Positions 1-12,743 of a stretch of 64,000 nucleotides of DNA are shown piece by piece (the stretch's first letter is position 1; each line of letters opens with the position of its first letter). Source of the DNA: Adenophora triphylla var. japonica (Eukaryota; Streptophyta; Magnoliopsida; Asterales; Campanulaceae); contig JAFEMH010001301.1 of assembly GCA_022495995.1 (NCBI GenBank), forward strand, positions 1-64,000. The letters are read 5' to 3'. The notes under the pieces were generated by a model. That model saw nothing but the letters and a program-made list of their open reading frames with translations, made no database searches and was not told the DNA's origin. The position numbers were made by a program, and so were the translations under genes.

Positions 1-1146
1 CGCCCACCATCAATCTTCACAAGGTTCTTGTAAATATGCTCGGGTGGCGTCAAATGCAAGCGATGTTTCTTTTGGGATTTGCCGCTCGTTGGGAGAGTTG
101 AAACCTGATCGGGGTTTTCGTAATTTCCACACTTTTTAATTGCAGGTTACCTCTCTCGTTTAATTTAAGTTTGGGAGGAGATGAACTCAGCCTTCAATTT
201 TGCTCTTCACAATCTGCTCGGATCCCAAGAATAGAAAATACGAGATCTTTTCAGTACCAGAGGGACGAGGAGTACTTAATTCGCAGTGACAAGTGGTTTT
301 TGTTTCTCATATAGAGGTCTCGAATTTTTACTATTGATTTGAGTAAAATCAACTCCCCAAAAATTATTTCTCGAGCCGACGTTGAAACTTCCATAGCCTT
401 TTGTAGGTACAAGAATTTGCAAGTGTTTATGGCATATGTATTGTGTTTGTTTTGTTTGTGATAATTGTGTGTTAATTTGGATTAAGTAAATATTATTTAT
501 TGAAATTATTATTATTATGGACTTAATAATTTTAAATTTCAATAATAATGTTTAAATTTATGCCCATGTTTGAAATTACTTTGGGTTCGTTTATTCGAAC
601 ACATCTTGTATTTTATGTTATTAAATTTTCGTAGCATGTTACCAAAGTAACCTCTCCTATGAATTTTTTATAATTTAAAATACATGATTATTTGAAGTTT
701 TTAGCGTGTTTGTTTTTCATGCGGGTAATGATCGGCCCAAAGGAAGGCTATTATTTGGCAGAAATTCAAATTCGTTTGTGGAGATAAATATGTAACAGTT
801 ATTAAGTGTCCATGTGAATATTGAGTCGGTCCAAAGAAAGGCTTGATATTTGACAGGATTTTACTGTTAATATTTGATTTCTACATCAAGAAAATCACTT
901 GCAAGTTAATTTTCTATCCAAAGATTAAAATTAATGTTGCGTCGATTTTCTTGTAATGGGATAATTTTAATTTCAAACATTTATCTGCTTAAAGTTATAT
1001 GTGAGCTTATTTGTTTTATTTTTTGTTCTCTATTCAGCTAATTCATCGCCTTCTAATGTATCTCGCTAACATCAACTCGATTCCCATGCCGAATGGGATT
1101 GAATTTTAAGAGCTGGAAAGAAAATGTGCTGATTGTTCTGGGAGTT
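1..1146 (+). other. AT-rich leader upstream of Copia-1 gag
   Basis: There is no credible coding region here. The stretch is AT-rich and contains short runs such as ggtccaaagaaaggct (about 827-842) of the kind I associate with the untranslated leader of TNT1-94-like Copia elements. I could not find a copy of the 3' LTR (5542-6303) in it, nor a canonical primer site. The 5' LTR is therefore either outside the window or lost. Bases 1-275 may be unrelated flank. Confidence 0.4.
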
Positions 1147-4100
1147 ATGGATCTAGACCTTGCACTAAGGAGCCAAAACCTGCTGACCTGACTAGCACGA
1201 GTACATCTCAAGCTAAGAAGGATATGGAAAAGTGGGAACGCTCAAATCGCATGTGTCTTGGCGATCATGAAGAAAAGCATCCCGTAATCATTCAGAGGCG
1301 ATATAGATGATGAGAAAGTTGCAATGACGTTCCTTACATGTGAGCTTGAAAAGCGTTTTGCTAAGAATGAAAGGGCGTAAAACAAGCACGCTTGCGTAAT
1401 CTTGTTGCCACGAGGTATAAAGGTAAAGGGAACGTGCGTGAGTACATTATGGAGATGGCCAATTTGGCATCTAAACTTAAGGCTCTCAAGTTCGAGTCCG
1501 TCGGATGACATGCTTTGCTCATATGGTTATGATCTCTCTTCCACCACGCTTGGGCAATTTGAAGTAACATTCAATTGCGAAGGAAAAGTGGACTCTTAAT
1601 GAGTTCATTTCACTGCTGTGCAAGAGGAATCAAGGTTAAAGTCTCGAAAAGACCGAGAGTGCTCACTTTGCGGCTTCCTCTTCTGGCTATAACAAGAAAA
1701 GGAAGGCTAAAGAAACCGCGGTCAATGAGCCAAAGAAAAAGCAACATAAAGTATCGAAGGGACAAGCTAAGGATTTAGCAACGTCAACGTCCAAGGGACA
1801 AGATAAGGATCCGTGTTGCTTTTTCTCGTAAGGAAATGGATCATACGAAGAGAGATTGCTCTAAATATCACGCATGGCGTGTAAAGAAAGGTATATCTCT
1901 TGCTTTTGTTTGTTCCGAGGTTAATTTGGTTTCAGTGCCTAGACACACTTGGTGGTTAGATTCTCGGTTCTTCTACTCACATCGCCGTGTCTACGCAGGT
2001 CGCCCGAACCGCCGAAAGCCAAGTGATGCTGAAAGATTCATCTATGTGGGGAACGGCAATTCTATTGAAGTTGAAGCAATCGGAACTTTTAGATTATTAT
2101 TAAAGTCTGGATTTTATTTAGATTTGTATGAGACACATGTGGTACCGTCTTTTAGACGGAATTTGGTTTCCATTTCAACTTTGGACAAAGAAGGATTTAC
2201 TTGTCCATTTGCAAATGGCGAATGTCAAGTTTCTCGTATAATTCTAAGTTTATTGGATCTAGTACTTTATCGGTTTATGATAATCTTTATATGTTGGATA
2301 ATGTTGCTTCATATCATGAAAACCTGCATGTGGAAACACGTGGTACTAAACGCAAATTTACTAACAATAATTCCATGTCATTATGGCACAAGCGATTAGG
2401 ACATATATCAAAACAGAGAATGCAAAGGCTTATGTCAGACGGAATTATTGAAACACTTGACAAATCAGATTATGAAATATGTGTTGAGTGTATTAAGGGA
2501 AAACAAACAGACAAAAGCAAATTAAAAAGCCGAGAGAGCTATGAATGTTTTGGAATTAATTCATACGGATATATGTGGACCATTTCCTACACCCTCGTGG
2601 AATGGTCAAGAATATTTCATTACATTCATGTACGATTACTCAAGTTATGGTTACCTATATTTGATCCATGAAAAGTCACAGCATTGGATATGTTCAAAAA
2701 GTTTAAGGCCGAGGTTGAAAATCAACATGGCAAAACAATAAAGAAAGTCAAATCTCGACCGCGGTGGTGAATACTATGGCGTAAATGACGGATCGTGTGA
2801 ACAACGCCCCGGGCCTTTTGCTAAATACCTAGAGGAGTGCGGTATCGTCTCTCGCACACCATGCCGTGCAAACCTAGCATGAATGGTGTCACGAAAGACG
2901 AAATCGAACTTTACAGAAATGGTGAGAAGTATGGTTAGTCATACTACTTTACTGTACTCACTCACGGGAGAGGCATTAAAGACTGCAGCTTATCTCCTTA
3001 ACAGTGGTACCCACAAAGGCCGCTAACAAAACCCCTTATGAACTATGGACAGCAAGAAACCCGTATTAAGGCATTTACACATTTGGGGATGTCCGGCCGA
3101 GGCTAGGCCTTACTGTGCCTAACGAAAAGAAGTTGGACTCAAGGACCGTTAGTAGTTACTTTGTTGGTTACTCCGAAAGGTCAAGTGGGCTTTAAGTTTT
3201 ACGATCCCAAATCCGTAAATTTTTTTGACACGGGAAATGCTCAATTCTTTGAGGATGTCGAGCTTGTGGGGGACAAGTTAGAGATGATTTTGTCTTTCAA
3301 GAGGTTCCTTACCATTCCTCTTCCTACAATTGTCCTTGACCATGATTTGGATCTCAATCCCGATGTGGTTCAAGAACAAAATTTGGATCAAGAAGACATT
3401 GTCAATATCCCTCTAGTTGTCCATGAGGTACAAGCTCCACAACCTCAAGAACAAGTGCCTTTAAGAAGATCCACTAGAGAGAGACGAAGTGCCATTTCGG
3501 ATGATTACTCGGTATTTCTAACTGAACAAGAGGTAGACATTGGCCAATTGGAAGATGATCCAATCAACTTTCATGAGGCCATTGGTAGTTCTAACTCTCA
3601 AAAGTGGATAGTCGCTTATGGATGATGAGATTAAATCAATGAAAGACAATGATGTATGGGATCTTGTCCCATTGCCGTAAGGAGTGAAACCTATTGGTTG
3701 CAAATGGATATTTAAAACTAAAAGGGATTCACGTGGCAATGCGGAAAGACATAAGGCACGTCTTGTCGCTAAGGGATTTACTCGTAAAGAAGGAATAGAT
3801 TATAAAGAGACTTTCTCTCCGGTTTCTTCGAAAGACTCTTTTAGAATCATTATGGCATTAGTGGCACATTATGACCTAGAGTTACATCGTATGGATGTTA
3901 AGACTGCGTTTCTTAATGGAGACATTGAAGAAACAATTTATATGGTGCAACCAAACCTTGGTTTCAAAAGATTCAAAGGATATGGTATGCAAACTCAAGA
4001 AATCCATCTATGGACTCAAACAAGCATCCCGTCCGGTGGTATTACAAATTTCATCAAGTTGTATTGTCATTTGGTTTCACGACAAATACGTTGATGATTG

Positions 4101-5135
4101 TGTCTACCACAAGTTCAAAGGAGTAAATATATTTTTCTCGGTTTTATATGTGGATGACATCCTACTAGCCACAAATGATACGGACTTACCGCATGAAACT
4201 AAGAGATTTCTCTCAAAGAAATTTGAGATGAAAGATCGGGAGACGCATCTTTGTATTAGGAATTCAAATACACAGAGATCGTTCTCGAGGTATTCTTGGA
4301 TTGTCACAAAAGAGTTACATCGATAAGGTACTTAAGAGATTTGGCATGCAGATTGTAAAATGGGTGACACCCCAAAGCTAAAGGTGACAAATTCAATCTT
4401 GCTCGCCCCAAGAATGAGATTGAATCTAAGGAAATGAATAGCATCCCTTATGCTTCGCCTATAGGGAGCTTTAATGTATGCTTAGGTTTGCACTCGCCCG
4501 CACCTAGCATTCATAGTTGGTGTTTTAGGCAGTATACCTTAGCAATCCCGAAAGGATCACTGGATAGCAAACCCAAGAGGGTCATGCGTTATTTACAGAG
4601 AACAAAGGATTATATGCTCACTTACGTAAAGCCGGATAGACTTGAGATCATTGGGTATTCGGATTCGACTTTCTTTGGATGCCAAGATAGTCGTAAGTCT
4701 ACTTGCTACGTTTATCTACTTTGTGGAGGAGCAAGTTTCTTGGAAGAGTGTTAGCGTACACTTGTTGCTACTTCTACGATGGAGTGTAGAGTTTGTGGCG
4801 TGTTATGAGGCATCAAATCACGCAATTTGGTTGCGAAATTTTATCACCGGGGTCACGTATATATTAGGTGGCATTGAAAGGCCATTAAAGTTATTTTGTA
4901 ATAATAAGTCGGCAAGCTATGTATTCCAATAACAACAAGAGCTCGTCTAAGTCTAAGCACATAGACATTAAGTATCTTGTCAAGTATGAAACGGATTCGA
5001 GCGGATGTATTTGTATCGGGAAAGTATATTGGGACTAACTCCATGGTCGCGGATCCGCTTACTAAGGGTGTAACACCGAAGGTTTTTCACGAGCACACTG
5101 CTTGTATGGGTGTTGTATCACTAGAGTATGCTTAG
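1147..5135 (+). pseudogene. Copia-1 gag-pol polyprotein, multiply frameshifted
   Basis: Several frames together give a Copia polyprotein. A gag start (MDLDLALRSQN) lies at 1147, with a UBN2-type gag stretch near 1220-1590 and a degraded CCHC knuckle near 1813-1870 (HTKRDCSKYHAW). A protease-flanking segment WWLDS lies near 1950. The GAG-pre-integrase motif LWHKRLGHIS is at 2379-2410 and the integrase start LELIHTDICGPFP at 2550-2590. RT runs from about 3684 (GCKWIFKTKR, then MDVKTAFLNGD) to YVDDILLA near 4146-4170. RNase H follows at 4654-4990, and a terminal DPLTKG segment at 5050-5070. The stop is at 5133-5135. The many frame shifts make it non-functional as written, but some may be sequence errors at CAG/CTG sites. 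Confidence 0.82.
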
Positions 5136-5541
5136 ATTGAGTGGGAGTTTTGTATTTTGCTCTTACATTTATTGTTATAAGTATATTTGGTTTTTCGCTT
5201 GGTTAATAAAGTTATTTTGCACTCTGAATATTTGGTTGATCTCAAAATAAGGTTGGACCAGTTGAGAATAGACATGTGAAGATCACATTACATGTTATTC
5301 CATGCTACACATCCATACTTGATCCATGTCATTTAATTGAGTTAATATATGTGACCACTGATGGGTCTAGTTGCGCTAATAGTGACGAAAACCTCTTTGA
5401 TCCTTATGTTGATTTAACTAATGGACCGGATTGGTTTAAGATGACACAATTTGGTAAAGCATTGTTGTTAAGATTTATAATGTGATATGCAATTAAACTA
5501 AGGTATTATACTATGTACATGTGTAAGTCCAAGTGGGAGAT
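5136..5541 (+). other. Copia-1 3' untranslated region and polypurine tract
   Basis: No gene is seen. The stretch ends in aagtgggagat (5531-5541), a typical Copia polypurine tract, immediately before a TGTTGG LTR start. A second purine run (gagtgggag) just after the pol stop at about 5139-5147 is a weaker alternative tract. Confidence 0.65.
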
Positions 5542-6303
5542 TGTTGGAATATTTTATGGACTTTACATATACTAGTATAATAAATAAAGTCTTTGGGCAC
5601 ATAGACGTATGTGCACTATAATTAATTGTATATGTCACATTAAATATTAAAGTATTTGGGCCTAATAAAGTGATCTACTAAAGTTGAAGGGGGCCCAAGT
5701 CATCTTTTATAAGTATGGGATCTATAATTAATATGTGTAGATACCTAAGGGGCCTAGTTGTTAATCTATAATGGGCTGACTAACATACTAGGTCATTATA
5801 AATATAGGGTTATGGTCCCCAATTGACCTACCTAGATTTTATTCTCTTGATTCCCATTATCAATTGAATTTCAAGAACCCTAAGGATCAATTGGAAGGCA
5901 ATAATCGTTCATCAAGTCTTCATCAAAGGATTCTCAAGATATTGCTATGGATTCAGGTTTGTCTATCGTTCCATAATCTTTGTAACATGAAGCATGATTG
6001 TCCTAGAATAAATATTCCGCATCATTCTAGGGTTTATGTATAATTAATTCCATCATTCTACTTTTTGCGCAGCACTTATTAAAGCGTATAACTAAAGATA
6101 GCTAGTTTTGTTTTTGTAGGGACCGCGACCATCCCCACCACTCCACATTAGTATGATATTGTCCGCTTTGGGCCCAGCCCGCACGGATTTGCTCTTGGGT
6201 CAACTCCCAAAATGCCTCATACTAATGAAGTGGGTGTGTGCTCTTATAAACCTGACAATACTTTGTTCAATTGTCGATGTGGGATTGGGTTTGCACCCCA
6301 ACA
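5542..6303 (+). repeat. Probable 3' LTR of Copia-1
   Basis: The LTR starts TGTTGG directly after the purine tract and ends CCAACA at 6298-6303, giving the short inverted terminus expected of Copia LTRs. No partner LTR is in the window, so the right boundary is inferred. The last about 170 bases (from about 6135) resemble an independently common plant LTR end, with a CCACATTAGTATGATATTGTC-like run (about 6143-6163), and may belong to another inserted LTR fragment. Confidence 0.6.
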
Positions 6304-7303
6304 ATTTTTCATATTGGGACTCATTACAATCACTTCTGTTTCACGGACACATAGAAGGCATTCAGTAAAGGACTTCTAATTTATGTTGCCACACAACTTA
6401 TCACAAATATCCACAGGAGATAGATCATTATCAATTATTGTTTATAAAAAAATATAAATACTAAAAACAATGAAGAAGAAGATCATAATCAACTGACATA
6501 TCGTTGGTCATTATTGTAGTAAATTACCTCCTCTCATTTGAAAGCTTCCTTCTGTTTTCAAAATCCCAATCCTGCTCCGGTTCCTACGTAAGGAATCGTA
6601 CCTCCAATCCTAGTAATTCCACTGCAAGGCCATACAAGTGTCATTTCGTATGCAGGAAGATAAAAAGCATATTATTTTCATACATGAGCGCCTGATATAG
6701 TTCAATTTAAGTATCACAAAATAACATGCATGGTGCTTATTCGAACAAGCATACCTAGGCATAGGAAAGCCACCATACATAGATGGAACTGCATAAGGTG
6801 TAACAGGGACCATATTGGCACCGAAAGGCATCATCCCGGGTTTCCATACATATTCATGCAAGGCCGAATGGGAGGGAAAGCAGCAGAATTCCAATAGGAG
6901 GATGCATAACCTGGTATACCACATTGGAACATGGCTTCCCCGAAATCCAATCACAAAGACAATTGATCGAATCGGGCCCTACCTCAACTTAGCACAATTG
7001 ATCGAATCAGGCCCTACCTCAACTTAAATACTTGTAAAAAGTAATGCATAGAGTCTTTACCAGTCTGAAACATAGGATGTGGTGTGGAAGCAACAGGGAA
7101 GTCTCTTATAAAATGGTCTGGAGAGCCACACTTGTAACAAGTGCGGTCCACCTGTACCAAAAAGTTCAATTATAATCAGTCAAACAGAACTCGGTGACCT
7201 TGCAAAACAATTGCAACATGAAAATATATGTCTTTTCAACCTTGTTAGTTCTTTATTCTCTTTCAAGATAAGCAAATAAATCAAGCTTATATTCCTATCT
7301 CAC
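6304..7303 (-). pseudogene. PQT3/RBBP6-like E3 ubiquitin ligase, partial copy A (unoccupied)
   Basis: The minus strand holds three exons identical in layout to the right-hand copy. Exon 7151-7061 is a CCHC zinc knuckle, CYKCGSPDHFIRDC. Exon 6941-6755 carries the Met/Pro-rich tail ending MYGGFPMPR. Exon 6621-6528 follows. Donors GTAAAG, GTATGC and GTAATT fit. The acceptor of the middle exon reads ..cgaaatc on the plus strand where the other copy has ctgaaatc, so the AG is lost, probably by the CAG/CTG artefact. The upstream U-box exons are absent because the block stops at the Gypsy-1 LTR. This copy has neither the CACTA insertion at the GAT site (6781-6783 region) nor Gypsy-1 at ATCCA (about 6409). 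Confidence 0.75.
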
Positions 7304-7978
7304 CACTGACCGAACTTGATCGATACTTGGTGCCTCCTTACTTGGTTAGTCTCCTGCACACAAAGAACAAGGTAAACTAGGCCGGGGGTGACTCCGGCGT
7401 ACCCCCTCCGGTGTGAGAGTAAGGTTAGATGAACAAGGAAGGTGATATAACAATGGATGTTCTAGAGAGAGAAAGTAGAGAGAGAGATACATACATGTAA
7501 ATGAAGAAGGTCTCCCTTTTTTATACCCCAAACCCCCCATGTGCCATGCACATGGGGACACATGTCAATCATCCACCCAATGGTCTCAACCAACCCAAAG
7601 ATAGTGGGATTTCACCGTTCACCCGGTCACATCAAGCTACAGCTGACTACCGAGTTCCGAAGCGGCATGTCCTTTTACTAAGCCGCAAGCGACAACAGGC
7701 TTCTTAGGCGGCAACAATGTCCATGGTTCAACAATCAAGGTCACCATGATTTCTGCCATACGGAGTCCATTATTTATGCCTCTCACCATGGGTTGACTCA
7801 TTTTATAAGCTCTCCAACATCCTTGGGCGGGATGGTCCCATCTCGCAGGGGACTTCCCGCCATTGGACCAAACTCGTTGTCATATTACACCAACGGGGCC
7901 TTTATTCAATTAGGCCCATTATGCTGCCTTATGGCCCAATTGATATTAGGCCCAACCACACTTTATGATATCGCATCA
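7304..7978 (-). repeat. 3' LTR of Gypsy-1, outer 28 bp missing
   Basis: It is homologous base for base to 33839-34517 apart from scattered CAG/CTG differences. The inner end is ..cgcatca at 7978. The outer end starts at cactg, which corresponds to 33839, so the terminal tgatgctacc.. segment is absent. On the minus strand a TATA-like run (tataaaaaagg) lies near 7513-7523. Confidence 0.88.
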
Positions 7979-9014
7979 GAAGCCCCCAATTTCGAGACCT
8001 GGATTATTCATGATTCAGGCGAGAAATTTATCAGGTTGCGCGGGCTCGTCATCTCGCTACTCCCCCTAGGATTACGACAAGGCCACGTCTTGACACGTGT
8101 CCACATACGTGGCAAACGGGGGTTAGAGGCCTTGGGTGGTGTGTCAGGGCCATGCGTTTGGGGATTCGTGCTATCCTTTAAATATCTTTATCAAGGGCGG
8201 GTGAAATTCAAAACTTCAATCGTCGTTTTTCCCCTGAGAAAACTTCGTGCGCCCTTTCGTCTTCACAGCGCCCCTTCGTCTTCATCGTACCAAGGTTAGT
8301 CCATTGCACTCACACTCCTCACTTTCCAGTTGCTCTCCCAACCATTTTCTCTCTATTTTCCGGTGAAAGGTTTTTGAGAAAATCCCAATTTCCAATCGAT
8401 TGCACCGTTTACTTGCCATATTTCTTTGAAATTAGTGTTTTCCGGTCACCATTCTTCAAATTTGAGCTTTTTGGGTCCCCTTTTGACCATTTTCGTCGTT
8501 TTATTTGAAGATTCCGGCCACCTCCGACCAAGTTCATCGTCTCCGTCACTTCGGTTCATCCTTCAGCTTTTCCAGGTACTCTTCAACTTGATTTCCCGCA
8601 TCCTCTATTATTTTCGCTCTTTATTTTCGCTTTTATTTCCTTACCAAAATGGCGAGAACCAAGTGTTGTACTCGAGCCATCCGGTTTGGCCGGAGTTTGC
8701 ACACGGGGGGGTACTATAGGGTTGAAGTGGGAACATGGGTTAGGATCCCGCGCGAGGATCTAAATGTCATGCTCATGTGACATGACGCTGAAGCCGCAGT
8801 TCTGAGTACTTTAGAAATTAGGGGTCCCCCCTTTTTGTCTAAGTCAGCCCCCATGCAAACATTCCATAATACCTTTGAGCTATGTTCGCATATATGCTCC
8901 TCCTATCAATCTCGCTTTGCGGCTAGTTTCTCTGAAACTCTCATTCACGCGGCTCCCAATTTACGTAGTCGCTTCTCTGAACAGGTGCAATCCAAGCCAA
9001 GCGAGGAGAAAGAG
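7979..9014 (+). other. Gypsy-1 polypurine tract and 5' leader of the antisense gene
   Basis: Bases 7979-7993 read on the minus strand as a G-rich tract ending gggggcttc, just inside the 3' LTR; Gypsy-2 has the same motif. The rest is upstream of the aORF on the plus strand. A TATA-like tttaaatatc occurs near 8176, followed by CT-rich sequence and a possible donor (aggttagtcc) near 8293. This looks like a promoter, 5' UTR and perhaps a leader intron for the antisense gene, which is an inference. No convincing protein is encoded. Confidence 0.5.
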
Positions 9015-11225
9015 ATGTCTTCCACCAACTCTTCCTTCCGACCATGATGTTTCGACACCCTTGCCGCTGAAACTTCTTCTCGTGCCCAGGTTTCTCTCCG
9101 AGCAACCCCACGTTATCACTCTTGCGACAACCGCACTCGTCTTCCAATATCCAGACCCCTCTTCACCAAAAATACGGCATTGACCACACCGTTTATCGCA
9201 TTGAGACATACAACGACGATGAAAGTCTTGCCGTGATGCGACAAAGGACTGACGGGGTCATTGCTTATGTCTCGCAGTTTGAGGCCGGACTCAGACTCCC
9301 CTTGGATCCATTTATTTGCGCCTTTCTACATCACGCCCAAGCCGCCATCAAGGATCTTCATCCCAATGCTTTCCGAGTTCTTGTAAGCTACATTGTCATA
9401 TGCCGCCTCCTGAAACACGAGCCTTCTCTCCCCTTGTTTGTTCATTTTTTCGACGGCTACACCTCCGTTTCTAAGCGAGAAGGCGTGGTTGAGAAGCGTT
9501 TGTCTATCAAGTATAGGCAACAAAAGATCCTTACTCCCCTCCTTAGCAAAGTACATTATTGGCAATCAAAGCCGCTGTTAATCACTTCTCGCATTGGTTG
9601 GTCACACGAAGGTGGCGACTTGGGAGAAATAAACCCAAAAATCCTGACCAAACAAGCCTTAGTTTCTGGGGACTCGCGTCTTAAAGAAAAGATCCTCCAA
9701 GTCCTAGCAGCGGCATCGGATACCGGGTTAGCTCTGTTTTCATGGCGAGAAATTCTCTCTAGCCCAGCTCTTTTGCGGGAATGCGGCTTTCCCAATTTCT
9801 CTTTCCCGCCCGATGAATCCCGCGTGACAATTACTCATATTCCTTATCCCTGTTGGGATTATCATACTAAAGGTCGCTTTGAATCAGAGTGTGAACCCTG
9901 TCGAAAAGACGATCATTGCTGCACTGCTATGTTCGACGTATACAGTATGTATTCTCGCTCCTAGCACTATCTTACTTCTTCATTTCCCGCATTTATATTT
10001 TCTTTTCCTGTCATAGTGATCTTTCCTTTTTCTCCTCGCAGAATTTCGGAACATGTCGCTTGCTCAGCGCAGGGAGGCTCTCTCTAACATGGAAGGTCGC
10101 CGCAAACGGTTGGCCGACACCCGCCAGGCTTCCCTTAGCCAAGCCGCTGAAAAGGTGGCGCCTACTTCAACTCACGGGAATGATTCTGAAGCCATCGCCA
10201 AAGAGCGGGATGCCGCTGCTGCTGTGAAAGCTGCGGGGAAAACCACTGCTACCCAATCCCGAAGACCACCCAGACCCAGGACTCCAGCGCATGGATCTGA
10301 GCAACATCTGGTGGATGAAGCTGATCCTGAAACTCAAAATGTTTCAAGTACTGAGCCTCTAACTTCCAATGTCGCGGCGACAACAGGATCTACTGGAGAT
10401 TTGCCAAGTCCTATTCGCCCCAGCAAACGATTTCGCACAACTGAAGATGAGCCCTCTGAACATACTCAATTATCTGCTGATGCCGGGCCTTCTGAGACAA
10501 AGCTCGCGAGTTGGTTAATGCCGGGCTTCAAAATGCCAACTGATAACGCCAGTCTTCTAGCCTTGAGCACCGAGATTGGCGCCGTTCCTGACCTCCCCAA
10601 CCTTGATGTTCGGTCCGCAGAACAGGATTACAATATGCTTGGAGGCGGCATTATCCAACGCTCATGCGTTCCTCAGCGGGTTAGGGAGTATGAGAATCTC
10701 AATGAAGATTACGGTGTCAATGATGCGGGCTTTCATCTCGCAGGGGTAGGTGGTCATCTACTTCTTGCTTTCCACTTTTCTTTACTTTTTGGCTTAACCT
10801 TTTTCCTCACAGATTTCAAGTATACTGTACGGGCTAAGGAACCGTTGCGGCAAGGCTGGCCTTGATTTGGAGAAAAGCGAGAAGGATTTGAAGCGGGTTC
10901 GTTTGGAGAGGGAGAGAATAAAAACCAAATTTCATGAGCGAGAACAGTACATTGCCGCCCTGCAAGAAGATAAGGCCAAGCTTGAGCAAACCGAGAAGGA
11001 TCTCCGCCGCGAGATGGAATTGATGAAAAACAAACATGAAGGGCAGCAAAAGCTTCTGGCGGCGGATTTGGCGGCCTCTGTGAAGAGCAACCTCGATAAC
11101 AAAACTGTTATCGCTGAACTTCAGGCTACCATTGACGATAACAAACTTAAGGCCGAAGCCGAAGCTATGGATTTGTATGATAAAGCTCTAATTCAATGCA
11201 TGCGCTCTGCGGCGGCAAGTTCTCG
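9015..11225 (+). CDS. Antisense extra ORF (aORF) of Gypsy-1, 5' part, split by Copia-2
   Basis: Three exons are seen on the strand opposite to gag-pol. Exon 1 runs about 9015-9944; its N-terminal part is frameshifted and 9122-9944 is open. The intron 9945-10041 runs GTATGT to CAG. Exon 2 is 10042-10745, followed by a GTAGGT..CAG intron, and exon 3 starts at 10813 and is cut at 11225. It continues at 24908. Exon 1 encodes a domain with VLVSYIVICRLL, FDGYTSVSKREGVVE, and WQSKPLLITSRIGW. Exon 2 is low-complexity with an RRKRLADTRQ motif. Exon 3 is a long charged coiled coil (EKSEKDLKRVRLERERIKTK). Gypsy-2 carries the same protein at 55662-53187 (-). Proteins of this kind are annotated in plants as putative gypsy-type transposon (Transposase_28-like). 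Their function is unknown, although antisense ORFs are known in Tat elements such as maize Grande. Confidence 0.78.
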
Positions 11226-12670
11226 TGTTGGGTATGCTTGTTTTAACCCTCCTATTTTGTATTAGATTTGATTGATACCATAACCTCCTATTTATTTTAA
11301 GGACTTTAGGAACCTATGTAATGAAGCTTAGACTTCAATTTTTTAGCTAAGTCCATTTTATAGAATAGGTTAAATTTAGGCTTGAAGACTGGCTCAAGAA
11401 TCATTGGATTTTAGGATTGCAGTTTCAAGGGTTCCTGAACCGCCTTTTTCAGAACCGCTCGCGTAACCGCCTTTTGCCTTGAGATTCCTCTCATCTCGAA
11501 ACCGCTTGATCAATCAAGTGCAAACCGCACTTTTGGAAATCCTCTTCCGGTGGAACCGCCTTGTCAAACCGCTTGCCCCGTAACCGCCCCAATGATTGAC
11601 TTCTTGAAGTGATCCTTTTATCCCTTGGAATCCACGTCAAAGAATATTAAATGTCAACCACCATATCTTGTCACGTGACCCAATGTCGAGCAGATCTGCA
11701 AAGATCTCTTAAAGGTGACAGATGTCCTAACCACCTTGATTGCACTCGAGGTCCGATCGCCTTTACCGCACCAACACTCTAAAGGACAAAAGTGGATATC
11801 AGCGGACCAATGGGAAAGCATCAAGTACCGTCCTTGAACAACTGTGTCCAACGGCTATATTTGAGATGCTTGGGTATAAATAACCCCAATCTTCACCATT
11901 TCAAGATTGCTTGAAAATATTGAGAAATTGCCGTGATCATCGAAGTTGAAGCTCGCCCGTAAATTCTTAGTCCTTTTGAATCTTCATCTTCATACTTCAA
12001 GAAATATTCCCCACCTGTAAATCAAGCCTTAACACATTCAAGAATCATTGTGCTCTACATCTCACAGCATCTAAAGAGCCTCGATCTTGTTCTCACACAC
12101 TCACCTCACTTGTTCTAATCACATAGATTAAACATTTGAGATACACCGGTTATAGTTTTGGATTTGTTCTTCATAGAAAAGATTTTATTGTACTTTGTAA
12201 TCTCACAATACTTAATATAAAATCTCTCTTAGAAATCCAAGACTAACCATCTTGGTAGTGGACGTAGATCGTTTATCGATTGAACCACTCCAAATAGCGT
12301 GTTCTTACTTTCTCGCATTTATATTTCTTTTGCTTGCTAATTATTTATCTTTGTCTCGTTTGATCTTGATTTAGTTATCCATTATTGTGAAATAGTGTTT
12401 GGAGTTAACAAAGTCAAAACCACACGTGTTTAAAACCGCACTTCCCAAAACCGCACCACCAAAACCGCATTTTACAAACCGCCTCTCAAAACCGCTTTAC
12501 ACTCCATTATTTCGTCAGGCATTTTACACTATCACTTGTAGTCTATTATCAACCGCAAGAGGATTTTGTAAGCAAGAGGTTCCGTCTTTAAAAGAGGGCG
12601 AAAATTTTAAACAGCCTATTCACCCCCTCTAGCCGTATTTTCACCCTTGTTGCCACCTTTGGGACCAACA
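11226..12670 (+). repeat. 5' LTR of Copia-2
   Basis: It matches 23458-24907 over its whole length. Differences cluster at CAG/CTG positions; for example tgcactcgag (11741) corresponds to tgcagctgag in the other LTR. It contains many AACCGC hexamers. A TATA-like run (gggtataaataa) lies near 11871-11883 and is the probable promoter. Confidence 0.92.
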
Positions 12671-12684
12671 AGTGGTATCGTGAG
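12671..12684 (+). promoter_or_regulatory. Primer-binding site of Copia-2 (altered tRNA-Met type)
   Basis: The sequence agtggtatcgtgag directly follows the LTR. The usual plant Copia site for initiator tRNA-Met is TGGTATCAGAGC. Here CAG reads CGTG, the same change seen between duplicate copies elsewhere in the window, so the true site is probably canonical. Confidence 0.7.
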
Positions 12685-12743
12685 CTTAACACATTTTAAA
12701 ACCATCGTTTTTCAAGCTTAACAGCCTTGTGTGCCGATTCGAT

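Larger units (their letters stand above)
1147..6303 (+). mobile_element. Copia-1: decayed TNT1-94-like LTR retrotransposon, 5' LTR not seen
   Basis: This is a Ty1/copia element in the order gag, protease, integrase, reverse transcriptase, RNase H, followed by a purine-rich tract and a probable 3' LTR. Copia order, with integrase before RT, is seen directly in the translated fragments. The reading frame is broken many times. The left part of the element is not delimited. The likely 3' LTR ends against the host block that begins at 6304. I place it among the TNT1-94-like plant Copia elements from its gag-pre-integrase and integrase wording; the exact lineage is not resolved. Confidence 0.8.

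Noticed and set aside
7793..8299. A 168-codon plus-strand ORF over the Gypsy-1 LTR and leader
   Set aside because: It spans the LTR boundary and purine tract and resembles no protein; chance open frame.
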